Assembly (NCBI GenBank): GCA_017559905.1
Contig: JAFYQF010000002.1
Span: 1-64,000 of the forward strand
Length of the DNA: 64,000 bases
DNA from: a bacterium
GTDB lineage: Bacteria > Cyanobacteriota > Vampirovibrionia > Gastranaerophilales > Gastranaerophilaceae
Direction of reading: 5' to 3'
The position numbers were made by a program, and so were the translations under genes. Positions 8,336 through 15,752 of this stretch are shown here, one piece after another (the first letter of the stretch is position 1; the number at the start of each line of letters is the position of its first letter). The notes under the pieces are model-generated. The model saw only the letters and a program-made list of their open reading frames with translations, was not told the origin of the DNA and did no database searches.

Positions 8336-8866
8336 CTATTGTTCAGCTTTTTTAAAGATTTCTTTGTAAATCATTTCAAGAGCTTTTTTCAAGTCTTTAT
8401 CTTGAGTTTCAGATAACTCACTTGATTTTAAAACTTCTACTGGTGGCATAGCTTCAAGTTCACCAGAAGCTTTAGTGTTAAATAAAATTTCAAACTTTTT
8501 GATTACTGTATCAATACTATTTTGGCATTCATCAGCTAGATTTTTATTGTTTAATTCTTGCAACTTAAACATCGCCTGAAGTCTTATTTGAGGCTTTTTA
8601 TTGTCGATTTTCACAGTTGGCTCGTATCTAACACCTTTACCAGAAGATTTCAACGCACCGTCAAATTCATACGATCTTTCAGTACCATCATTCAAAATCG
8701 CAAGCAAATTGTTAAACAATTTTTTTATTTTTATATGGTCATTAGTCTTAATTGTATATTCAATGCAGTTTTCAAGATACTTGTTCGGCACAATTTGTCC
8801 TGAAAAAGCTTGTTTATTATTTTTATTATAATTACTATTTCTATAATAAACTGGGGTTATGTTCAT
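8336..8866 (-). CDS. hypothetical protein with FSG leader
   Basis: Unrecognised 176-aa soluble protein. The first 23 residues are Asn/Tyr-rich and end QAFSG, the N-terminal signature shared with several other proteins here. The remainder is predicted mostly helical with no known motif. GAGGT lies 7 nt before the ATG. It is the first gene of a two-gene operon with the CheR-like methyltransferase, so a functional link, such as substrate and modifier, is possible but unproven. Its promoter motif is divergent from that of the YkgJ-family gene. Confidence 0.55.
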   Translation of the reverse strand: MNITPVYYRNSNYNKNNKQAFSGQIVPNKYLENCIEYTIKTNDHIKIKKLFNNLLAILNDGTERSYEFDGALKSSGKGVRYEPTVKIDNKKPQIRLQAMFKLQELNNKNLADECQNSIDTVIKKFEILFNTKASGELEAMPPVEVLKSSELSETQDKDLKKALEMIYKEIFKKAEQ

Positions 8867-8895
8867 ATTTACCTCATATTTTAGGGCTTGTGAGT

Positions 8896-8926
8896 ATTAA
8901 AAATCCGTAAAAATTTTTTTTTGCTA
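8896..8926 (-). promoter_or_regulatory. TAGCAAA/TGTTTTWAT-class promoter motif (reverse)
   Basis: On the reverse strand: TAGCAAA (8926-8920), 14-nt spacer, GATTTTTAAT (8905-8896). It drives the 8866 gene. Over 36 nt it is almost identical to the motif before the 10559 gene, including the ACGG inside the spacer. Confidence 0.55.
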
Positions 8927-8940
8927 GTTTTTTTAAATTG

Positions 8941-8969
8941 TAGCAAAAATTTTTTTTAGATGTTTTAAA
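8941..8969 (+). promoter_or_regulatory. TAGCAAA/TGTTTTWAT-class promoter motif (leaderless)
   Basis: TAGCAAA at 8941-8947, 13-nt spacer, TGTTTTAAA at 8961-8969, ATG at 8975. The five-nucleotide gap and absence of a ribosome-binding site predict a leaderless mRNA. It is divergent from the preceding motif. Confidence 0.55.
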
Positions 8970-8974
8970 CCAAT

Positions 8975-9553
8975 ATGAAAATTTTACCAAAAATAAAAAA
9001 TTACATAAACGCACCAACACAATGCTTCATACCAAAATGTAAAGCAATATGTTGTGCAAACGCACCACTCCCTGAAGATTTTTTACCAAAATACAAAGAT
9101 AAAATTGTAAGAGATATTTACGGTGGTATAAATATTGGACAAAACGACATTCACGATACATACAATTCAATCCTTTACAAGACAACCCCAGACCCAATCC
9201 AAATGATAGGATTTGACGAAAATGGAAACAAATTAATGGGAATTTCACGAGAAATGATTGAAAGATTTGAGCTAAAGAGTATGGAAGAAGTAATGGCTTT
9301 ATCTGATAAATACAAAGATTACCCAAACTATTGCGCATTCTTAACAGATAGAGGCAAATGTAATGTTTACAAAAAACGTCCGCCAATATGCAAAGAATTC
9401 GGAACAAAAATAGAAAACCCACAAAACATCTGTCCTGACAAAACTTCACGAAAAGATATCTTAAAATACTTCGTAAAAGATTTTATTGGATTTTATGCAG
9501 GACTATACAATAAAAGTGTAAACTGGCTGACAGGATTCTTCAAAAAGAAATAA
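8975..9553 (+). CDS. YkgJ-family cysteine-cluster protein
   Basis: Protein of 192 aa carrying the CxxxCxxxCC-type cluster near the N-terminus (CFIPKCKAICC, residues 18-28). A second set follows at about residue 116 (NYCAFLTDRGKCNVYKKRPPIC) with the family's RPxxCxxF signature. YkgJ-type proteins are thought to chelate zinc or iron; their biological role is not established. The second cluster includes a fourth cysteine, CPDK. No signal peptide. The gene stands alone between divergent and convergent neighbours and uses the unusual promoter motif. Confidence 0.8.
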   Translation: MKILPKIKNYINAPTQCFIPKCKAICCANAPLPEDFLPKYKDKIVRDIYGGINIGQNDIHDTYNSILYKTTPDPIQMIGFDENGNKLMGISREMIERFELKSMEEVMALSDKYKDYPNYCAFLTDRGKCNVYKKRPPICKEFGTKIENPQNICPDKTSRKDILKYFVKDFIGFYAGLYNKSVNWLTGFFKKK

Positions 9554-9558
9554 ACATT

Positions 9559-9840
9559 TTACACATTTGCGCCCTGTCTAGACTGTTTATATAGCAACAA
9601 ACCTTGTGCCAACTGATCTGGACAACTTGTTGATTTGTCGCCACATTTAATCCCTTGTAATTTTTCAACCACGGCGTCAATAGTCATCCCTTCAACAAGC
9701 TTTGAAATTCCTTGCAAATTTCCGTGACAACCGCCCATAAACTGCACTGACAAAATTTTTTCATCTTGAATAACGACTTGCATCAAACGGCAACAAGTCC
9801 CTTGAGTTCTAAATTGAATAGTTTCGGCTTCCATACTCAT
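9559..9840 (-). CDS. TSCPD-domain protein (TIGR03905-like)
   Basis: Small protein of 93 aa with the TSCPD signature near the C-terminus (GDKSTSCPDQLAQGL) and the family's N-terminal GTCCRLMQV and MGGCHGNLQGI patterns. It is related to the C-terminal TSCPD domain of class II ribonucleotide reductases, but stand-alone members have no assigned function known to me. Conserved cysteines suggest a metal or redox role. The start at 9840 is chosen because AGGAG lies 9 nt upstream; an in-frame upstream start would include that site. Confidence 0.85.
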   Translation of the reverse strand: MSMEAETIQFRTQGTCCRLMQVVIQDEKILSVQFMGGCHGNLQGISKLVEGMTIDAVVEKLQGIKCGDKSTSCPDQLAQGLLLYKQSRQGANV

Positions 9841-9878
9841 AATTAATCTCCTCATGTTTTACAACTAATTATAGTACA

Positions 9879-10559
9879 CTAAAATCTTTGTGGCAAAAAT
9901 TTTGCATCAAGGAGCTTGTAACCTTTTATTTCTCCAATTGAATTTCTTATAACCTGAAAATGAGTATGTAATACACAAGGTTTACCATTGCTATCATAAA
10001 TTCTTCGTTGAGGTGACAAGACAAAATTCAAACCGTTTTTGCAATATTTGTCGATTGCAGCTTTTGCTTTTTCAGAATAAGGAGTGCCTAAAGTTTGGCG
10101 AGCTTCACTTTTTTCTATGCCAATTTTTTTAGCAAGTGTATTTTCAAAAGTTTGGATATCAATCCCAGTTATTGCATAAGCTCTAGGACGGTTTGTATCC
10201 TGATTATGCGAACTTCTATCATAAAACGAACGAACTTTTTGACATCTACGAAAATCCATATCTAGTTTTTTCAAAAGATTATGCACCTTAACTTCGGGTG
10301 GAACAAGCATTTCTTCCGCAGGAGATAAAGGTAATTGAGGTTGAATTTTTGCATTTTTTTGAGATTTGCTAATTTTATTAATCAAACGAACCAACTTGCC
10401 CTGCAAAGTTCTAACGACATCCAAATTAGTTTCTCTAGCGGCACTACCGTTAGTTTCGGAAACCCAATGAACAACAGGATAAGTCGCCTTAAACGTAGGA
10501 TTGCAACATCTTTTATTCAAACTATTATTATGCTGAAAACTTATATTTTTGATTTCCAT
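9879..10559 (-). CDS. hypothetical protein with FKA leader
   Basis: Unrecognised protein of 226 aa. The start at 10559 gives an N-terminus KRCCNPTFKATYP (F at about 23), closely matching KRCSQPQFTSAKV of the CheR-like gene product; the longer frame upstream would absorb the promoter motif and is rejected. The remainder is soluble and basic, with no motif I recognise; it ends GEIKGYKLLDAKFLPQRF. No ribosome-binding site is seen and the promoter motif is 4 nt away, so translation is probably leaderless. Confidence 0.55.
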   Translation of the reverse strand: MEIKNISFQHNNSLNKRCCNPTFKATYPVVHWVSETNGSAARETNLDVVRTLQGKLVRLINKISKSQKNAKIQPQLPLSPAEEMLVPPEVKVHNLLKKLDMDFRRCQKVRSFYDRSSHNQDTNRPRAYAITGIDIQTFENTLAKKIGIEKSEARQTLGTPYSEKAKAAIDKYCKNGLNFVLSPQRRIYDSNGKPCVLHTHFQVIRNSIGEIKGYKLLDAKFLPQRF

Positions 10560-10563
10560 ACCA

Positions 10564-10593
10564 ATTAAAAACCCGTAAAAATATTTTTTGCTA
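10564..10593 (-). promoter_or_regulatory. TAGCAAA/TGTTTTWAT-class promoter motif (reverse, leaderless)
   Basis: Reverse strand TAGCAAA (10593-10587), 13-nt spacer, GGTTTTTAAT (10573-10564), ATG at 10559. It shares the ACTAGCAAAAAA and TTTTTACGG context with the 8866 motif. Confidence 0.55.
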
Positions 10594-10748
10594 GTCTTGA
10601 AAAGATAAAAATATAGCCAAACGGCTAATTGACTAAAAGTATAAACAAGTTTATTATCAATATACAAATCAGGGAGCATCACTTTTTAAATACAAATTTC
10701 AGAGCATAATTTTTGGAAATACAGGGCAATTTAGCACATCAATTTCTA

Positions 10749-10776
10749 TTGACTAAAACAGTTGAAGATATAGAAT
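10749..10776 (+). promoter_or_regulatory. sigma-70-like promoter of the kelch-like array
   Basis: TTGACT at 10749-10754, 16-nt spacer, TAGAAT at 10771-10776, then GGAGG at 10795-10799 before the ATG at 10810. This is housekeeping-like and not the TAGCAAA class. Confidence 0.5.
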
Positions 10777-10809
10777 TGACTTAATACCTTTTATGGAGGC
10801 TATGAAAAA

Positions 10810-12057
10810 ATGAAAAATATTCTTATATTATGCACCATATTATTTCTTGGAATATTAATACTTGCTTACTACCATATTACAGCTAGAGGAATATATACAA
10901 ACGCCTCAAACTTAACTACACCTAGAGCTTATCACTCTTCAATATTAACTTCTGATGGCAATGTTTTTATTACGGGTGGGGTCAACACCCAAAGTTCCTC
11001 TAATTACGAACTAAACTCTTCAGAAATTTTTGATGTTGAAAACAACTCATTCAAAAAATTAGCAAACTCAAATCTAACACATGTTTATCACAAAACTTTT
11101 TTAATGTCTGATGGAAACATCGTTATCGCAGATATTAATGGAATAGAAATTTTTAACCCCAAAACCAATTCGTATAAATTACTAACTTCTAAATTTCTAG
11201 ACAGACACCCAGAATTTGGGAATTATGATTTTGCACTACTTCCAAATGATTTATTGGCAATATTTGGAGGCAGAAAATTCAACAAAACAACAAAAAAACT
11301 TGAAAACATAAATTCCTTTGAAATTATAAATTTAAAAAATGATACAGTAGTTAAAAAATCATCATTTAACAGTAGCGGGATAAGCTTAATTTTAATTAAT
11401 GACAAACTTTTTTTAATAGGTGGAAAAACCATTGACAAAAACAACGAAATTTTGTCTTCAGAAATAAATGTTATGGACACAAAAACTTTCAAAATTTCTA
11501 AATGGGGTAATTTAGCTTTGCCACAAATTAAACCATTTGTTTTTGTTGACAAAAAATCAAACAATTTGGTTGTATTAGGTGGAAAAATTCAAAATGGTTC
11601 ATCAATAATCAATAAAACAAATTATGCAAAATTGACAGGTGCGAACACTTTAGAAATCATTAATTTAGACACAAAAGAAAGTAAAACAAAAAATATACAA
11701 CCAATTTTGACAACAGAAAAAGTCATTGATAACATTATATTAGATTGCACACAGTATTCGGATAATTTATATTGGCTGCAACTAAAATCAACCAACAAAA
11801 ATAATTCTATTCTCTTGAACATCGATACACTAACAAAAGAAAATCTATTTTACAGATTTGAACCAACAACAAGATACAGGTCTAGTAACATAAAAACTAA
11901 AAATGGAATTTTCGTTAGCGGAGGGAAACTCTCTTATGAAGAACCCACTGAATACACAATCTATTCGGAAATAATTCCAGATGCAACGGAAGCTTTTCAA
12001 TATTCTAAAAATGGATTTATTACTAACAAAAATTTTATAATAAAAATCAAAAACTAA
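10810..12057 (+). CDS. membrane-anchored kelch-like beta-propeller protein 1
   Basis: Protein of 415 aa with an N-terminal hydrophobic anchor (about residues 4-21) followed by kelch-like repeats: RAYHSSILTSDGNVFITGG, ALLPNDLLAIFGGRKF, LFLIGGKTIDKNNE and FVDKKSNNLVVLGGK, with regularly spaced GG pairs. A seven-bladed propeller outside the cytoplasmic membrane is likely; the ligand is unknown. ATG 10810 is used because an upstream ATG (10802) stops after three codons. It is the first and most typical member of a five-gene array. The composition is very rich in Asn and Lys. Confidence 0.7.
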   Translation: MKNILILCTILFLGILILAYYHITARGIYTNASNLTTPRAYHSSILTSDGNVFITGGVNTQSSSNYELNSSEIFDVENNSFKKLANSNLTHVYHKTFLMSDGNIVIADINGIEIFNPKTNSYKLLTSKFLDRHPEFGNYDFALLPNDLLAIFGGRKFNKTTKKLENINSFEIINLKNDTVVKKSSFNSSGISLILINDKLFLIGGKTIDKNNEILSSEINVMDTKTFKISKWGNLALPQIKPFVFVDKKSNNLVVLGGKIQNGSSIINKTNYAKLTGANTLEIINLDTKESKTKNIQPILTTEKVIDNIILDCTQYSDNLYWLQLKSTNKNNSILLNIDTLTKENLFYRFEPTTRYRSSNIKTKNGIFVSGGKLSYEEPTEYTIYSEIIPDATEAFQYSKNGFITNKNFIIKIKN

Positions 12058-12102
12058 ATCTTTATAAAAAATTATTGAACACATAAGCCATTAAACAACA
12101 AA

Positions 12103-12159
12103 ATGATATATAGAGATATTGAACACGAAGCTGTATTTAATAACATTATTTTAGATTAA
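12103..12159 (+). pseudogene. 3' remnant of a kelch-like paralogue
   Basis: The frame reads YRDIEHEAVFNNIILD and a stop, matching the C-terminus of the 13372 gene (YGDIEHETVFNNILIDL, stop). It lies just before a copy of the boundary element. It is the tail of a lost paralogue, showing that the array gains and loses members by recombination. Confidence 0.65.
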
Positions 12160-12160
12160 A

Positions 12161-12180
12161 AAAAAGGAGCAAGCTATAAG
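12161..12180 (+). repeat. kelch-array boundary element, copy 1
   Basis: AAAAAGGAGCAAGCTATAAG, related to the copies at about 13353, 14412, 15635 and 17327. The start codon present in the others (CTATGA) is changed to CTATAA here. Confidence 0.7.
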
Positions 12181-12279
12181 ATTTTTATGATAAAATTTGT
12201 ATATAAAGGAGCATTTTATTTTGTTTAAATTTTAAAATATTATAAGGAGAGAATATGACTGGATTAAATGTATTGAAAA
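12163..12279 (+). repeat. 117-bp direct repeat, copy 1 (partner 15636-15752)
   Basis: It matches 15636-15752 over 117 bp with two differences seen (12176 and 12272). It contains the boundary element, a spacer, the AAGGAGAGA ribosome-binding site and the first codons (MTGLNVLK) of two paralogous genes. Near-identity between otherwise diverged genes indicates recent duplication or gene conversion. Confidence 0.9.
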
Positions 12280-13341
12280 GATTTTCATTATTGGCTATTC
12301 TTATTATTTTAGTGTTGGGCTGTGCATATTATTTTACATTCCAATATAAAAAAAAATAATCCTTTAGCATACCAAATCTTTAAAGGTCCTGACTTAAATT
12401 ATCGTCAAGATACAACTCATTCAATAACATTGAACAATGGCAATATTCTATTATTAAATTTACGGTCTTTACACTTACCAACTCAAGCCGAATTATATCA
12501 ACATAAAAACAATCAATTTGTGCAATTACCTGACACTCATTATGACCATAATCAACGTGCACCCCAAAGAACTCTATTTATACAAAACAAAAACAAAGTA
12601 TACCTTATTGACCAAAACCCTCTAGAATACTTTGACACAGAAACAAATTCTTTTATCAAACTAGACATATGTATAGCACACGCTAACTGCAACAACAAAG
12701 AAATTAACAACAATAAAGAATTTGCGATAAAGGCATATAATTACAACAATAAAGTTTTATATAGTTTCCCTTTTAGCGACACGAAAAGTCAACAATTATT
12801 CCTTTATGATTTAGATACAAACACAACACAAAAGCTTCCACCGTTGACAGAAAACTTACAAGCTTATGATATTCTAATAACCAACGATGATAAAATCATT
12901 GTTTTTAACGGGAAATTAAATGGTGCAACAACAATGACTGCAGAAATTTATGATCCTAAACTTAATAAATTTTTGAAATACAACGATTGGATTTATATAC
13001 CATTCAGGGATATTCAATTTAAGTTGAATAATAGTATTATAACCAAGCTTAACAAATATGAATACAATAAATCCACAGGCAAAATAGATAAAAAAACACG
13101 AAAATCATTTGATAAATTTCCAAATGAATTGATATTAAACAATAGATATTCATTATTTTTCAACAACAAAAAAACGCTTCTATATGACTATGAATTAGAA
13201 AAAACACTCGAAGGAGCAAACTTACTACATCCTATAGATATATATTCAGGAGTGTTGGAATTAGATAAAAATACATTTTTAATATCAAATTCTAGATATC
13301 ATAACTACTCATCAAGAAAAACACAAATATTAAAATTTTAA
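12255..13341 (+). CDS. kelch-like protein 2, frameshifted at an A9 tract
   Basis: Two frames together make one expected protein. ATG 12255 (AAGGAGAGA 5 nt upstream) encodes MTGLNVLKRF, then a hydrophobic anchor ending LVLGCAYYF (lipobox-like), and stops at 12357 straight after nine A (12348-12356). The frame beginning in the same tract continues KNNPLAYQIFKG for about 330 residues of kelch-like sequence (TLNNGNILLLNL, EYFDTETNSFIKL, NDDKIIVFNG). Losing one A would restore a single 363-residue protein with the anchor plus propeller layout of its neighbours. It may be phase variation, transcriptional slippage, a pseudogene or a sequence error. A GTG at 12322 is an unattractive alternative start. 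Confidence 0.6.
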
Positions 13342-13371
13342 CAAAACAAACAAAAAAGGAGCAAAGCATAT

Positions 13372-14406
13372 ATGTTAGAAACACTTTTAATTTGTATTTT
13401 AAGTTTTTTTCAATTTATTTTTGAAACTATAGACAACAATACTCCAGCTACAAAGAACTTTCTTAAAACAGTTCAACCACAAATAGAATATTCACAACTC
13501 GCTGAATTAAAAATTCCGAGAACAAATTTTTCAGTAATACAAAATCAAAATAACAATTTACTTTTTATTGGTAATACAAATTCTTTTGAATTCTATGACG
13601 CAAATAAAAACCAAATGACAATCCTTAATACAAATTGCCCATTTGATTTATACAACAACGAACCCTATTTAACAGATAACAATAACATCTTAATTTTTTC
13701 CCAAAATGGAATCGTAGAATTCAACCAAGAAACATCTGACTGTAACTTAAAAACAAAAATTGATAACACTCATACATTAAAAACAATCAAAATTGATAAT
13801 AATAACTATTTACTAGTAAAAACAAAATCCCTAAAAAATGAAAATATTCAAAGCTTAAGTTTATACAATTCAAAGTCTAATAATGTAAAAAATATCAAAG
13901 AAATCAAACAGAATGATTTACTCTGGTCTGGAGTTTTGACTAAAATTGGTGATGACCAAATTTTTATTCACAACAACAATCAAACAGAAACTCTTGGTGA
14001 AATCTACAATCTAAAAACACACAAGCTAACCTCTGTAACACCTCAAAATATCAAAATTTTTGACATAAACTCTCCAATACTATTTGAACGAAAATTATAT
14101 AACAATAATTCTAAAACATTCATAAATTTTGACGAATTAATAAACAACAAATGGAAACCAATAATTGTAAAAGACAACTTTGTTTATTTTAGCAGACTAA
14201 AATCTAGCACAAACAAAACCGTAACAGAATTTGGAAAATTAAACATTGAAACTGAAAATTTTGAAAGACTCGGATACATACCGTATATGATAAATCCAAA
14301 ATATACTTATTATTTGAATAAGAATAAGCTTTTGTTTGTAACAAGAGGCAAATATGGAGATATTGAACACGAAACAGTATTTAATAACATTCTTATAGAT
14401 TTATAA
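13372..14406 (+). CDS. kelch-like beta-propeller protein 3
   Basis: Protein of 344 aa with a hydrophobic N-terminus (residues 2-20) and degenerate propeller repeats (NNLLFIGNTNSFEFYD, NNILIFSQNGIVEFN, NNYLLVKTKS, IHNNNQTETLGEIYNLKTHKL). The GG pairs typical of kelch are mostly lost. The start lies directly at a diverged boundary element (AAAAAAGGAGCAAAGCATATATG). Its C-terminal residues are duplicated as the remnant at 12103. It is Asn-rich (about one residue in six), like the other members. Function unknown. Confidence 0.65.
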   Translation: MLETLLICILSFFQFIFETIDNNTPATKNFLKTVQPQIEYSQLAELKIPRTNFSVIQNQNNNLLFIGNTNSFEFYDANKNQMTILNTNCPFDLYNNEPYLTDNNNILIFSQNGIVEFNQETSDCNLKTKIDNTHTLKTIKIDNNNYLLVKTKSLKNENIQSLSLYNSKSNNVKNIKEIKQNDLLWSGVLTKIGDDQIFIHNNNQTETLGEIYNLKTHKLTSVTPQNIKIFDINSPILFERKLYNNNSKTFINFDELINNKWKPIIVKDNFVYFSRLKSSTNKTVTEFGKLNIETENFERLGYIPYMINPKYTYYLNKNKLLFVTRGKYGDIEHETVFNNILIDL

Positions 14407-14411
14407 AAACA

Positions 14412-14430
14412 AAAAAGGAGCAAGCTATGA
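14412..14430 (+). repeat. kelch-array boundary element, copy 3
   Basis: AAAAAGGAGCAAGCTATGA at the head of the 15-codon mini-ORF. A diverged copy 2 precedes the 13372 gene. Confidence 0.75.
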
Positions 14431-14474
14431 AAAACATTATCACAATATTGGGTATCAAGAGGATTAAACTATGA
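14427..14474 (+). CDS. 15-codon mini-ORF coupled to the next kelch-like gene
   Basis: ATG inside the boundary element opens MKNIITILGIKRIKL, whose TGA overlaps the ATG of the next gene (ATGA at 14471-14474). It resembles the start of the 10810 gene (MKNILIL) and may be a leftover 5' end. The overlap would allow translational coupling. Confidence 0.4.
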   Translation: MKNIITILGIKRIKL

Positions 14475-15652
14475 ATATTAAAAAGATTTTATTATTAATT
14501 ATTGTTGGCATTATAGTTTTGACACTATTTTTATTTGGTGCATATACTTACACTCAAGGACATTTCAAAAAAATATCATTTGATAACAAAAATATTTTTA
14601 GAATTAACAAAATTTATAAATTTAATGATAAGCTAGTATTACTTGATTATCAAAACAACATATACTACTTATTAATCAAACAAAATAAAGCTTTTGTTGA
14701 AAAATATCCATACCCTACTGCTGAATTAATGGTAGAAGAACCTATCAGAAAAAAATTTTCAACAAAAAATCCTCTAACCCAAAATATAAAAATAGACAAT
14801 GATAAAATATTTTTCTCAAATTTAGATGCTGAACGCAATGCTAATGCAAAATTTTATTTATTAAACATAAACGATGGAAAAATTAAACAATATCCATCTC
14901 CAAATGAATTAAAAAAAGCTTTTAATCAACCAAAAATTTTTAATTTTAACAACAGTACCTTACTTATATATATTAGCTCTTCAAATCCTTCTGATAAAAA
15001 AATCCACCTTTTAGATTTGAAAAATGATAAATTAACGACTCCAAACAGTGCTGAACCAGATATTTTAGCCAATTTTAATAGAGATTCCATTGCCATCAAT
15101 TTAACAAATAATCAATTTTTATTACTACAACAACACAAAGACGAAAAATCTTATTTATTTGATAACAATAACTATTATTTAAAAGAAATCAAATTACCTA
15201 TCACAGTAGCTGATTCTTCAATGTGGAGTAAATATTTTAAAATTATTCCTACTGGTGTTGCTAAATTTTTACTCATTGAATATTCAAAAAGTGATGATAT
15301 TAACTATATTACAACTTCAACTTATAAAAATGATAAAATTACTCACATTACAACCCATAAATTCCCAAATCTAAAATTTCCATTACATACTGCAACATTT
15401 GCTAAACTAAATGATAATGAATATCTAATCATCGGTGGATTAAGAGGGATTCCTGGTCTTACTTTAAGATACATTAACAACGCCTACATCCTAAATACAC
15501 AAACAATGAAACTGAAAAGAATAATGAACTTAAGGCAGGTATTTAGTAACCCTGAAATTATAGTAATTAATGAAAACAAAGCACTAATATTAGAACAAAA
15601 AACAGATGGCTATGAGCACACAATAGGAATTTTTGAAAGGAGCAAGCTATGA
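14471..15652 (+). CDS. membrane-anchored kelch-like protein 4
   Basis: Protein of 393 aa: an N-terminal transmembrane anchor (about residues 5-27), then propeller-like repeats (FNDKLVLLDYQNNIYYL, KIHLLDLKNDKLTT, NNQFLLLQQHKDE, KLNDNEYLIIGGLRG). Only the last retains a GG pair. The gene ends inside a boundary element: the final codons GAAAGGAGCAAGCTATGA translate as ERSKL stop. Its original 3' end was therefore probably replaced by recombination at the element. Confidence 0.65.
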   Translation: MNIKKILLLIIVGIIVLTLFLFGAYTYTQGHFKKISFDNKNIFRINKIYKFNDKLVLLDYQNNIYYLLIKQNKAFVEKYPYPTAELMVEEPIRKKFSTKNPLTQNIKIDNDKIFFSNLDAERNANAKFYLLNINDGKIKQYPSPNELKKAFNQPKIFNFNNSTLLIYISSSNPSDKKIHLLDLKNDKLTTPNSAEPDILANFNRDSIAINLTNNQFLLLQQHKDEKSYLFDNNNYYLKEIKLPITVADSSMWSKYFKIIPTGVAKFLLIEYSKSDDINYITTSTYKNDKITHITTHKFPNLKFPLHTATFAKLNDNEYLIIGGLRGIPGLTLRYINNAYILNTQTMKLKRIMNLRQVFSNPEIIVINENKALILEQKTDGYEHTIGIFERSKL

Positions 15653-15752
15653 GATTTTTATGATAAAATTTGTATATAAAGGAGCATTTTATTTTGTTTA
15701 AATTTTAAAATATTATAAGGAGAGAATATGACTGGATTAAATGTCTTGAAAA
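15636..15752 (+). repeat. 117-bp direct repeat, copy 2 (partner 12163-12279)
   Basis: Second copy of the repeat joining boundary element, spacer, ribosome-binding site and first codons. Here it joins the end of kelch-like gene 4 to the start of gene 5. Confidence 0.9.
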
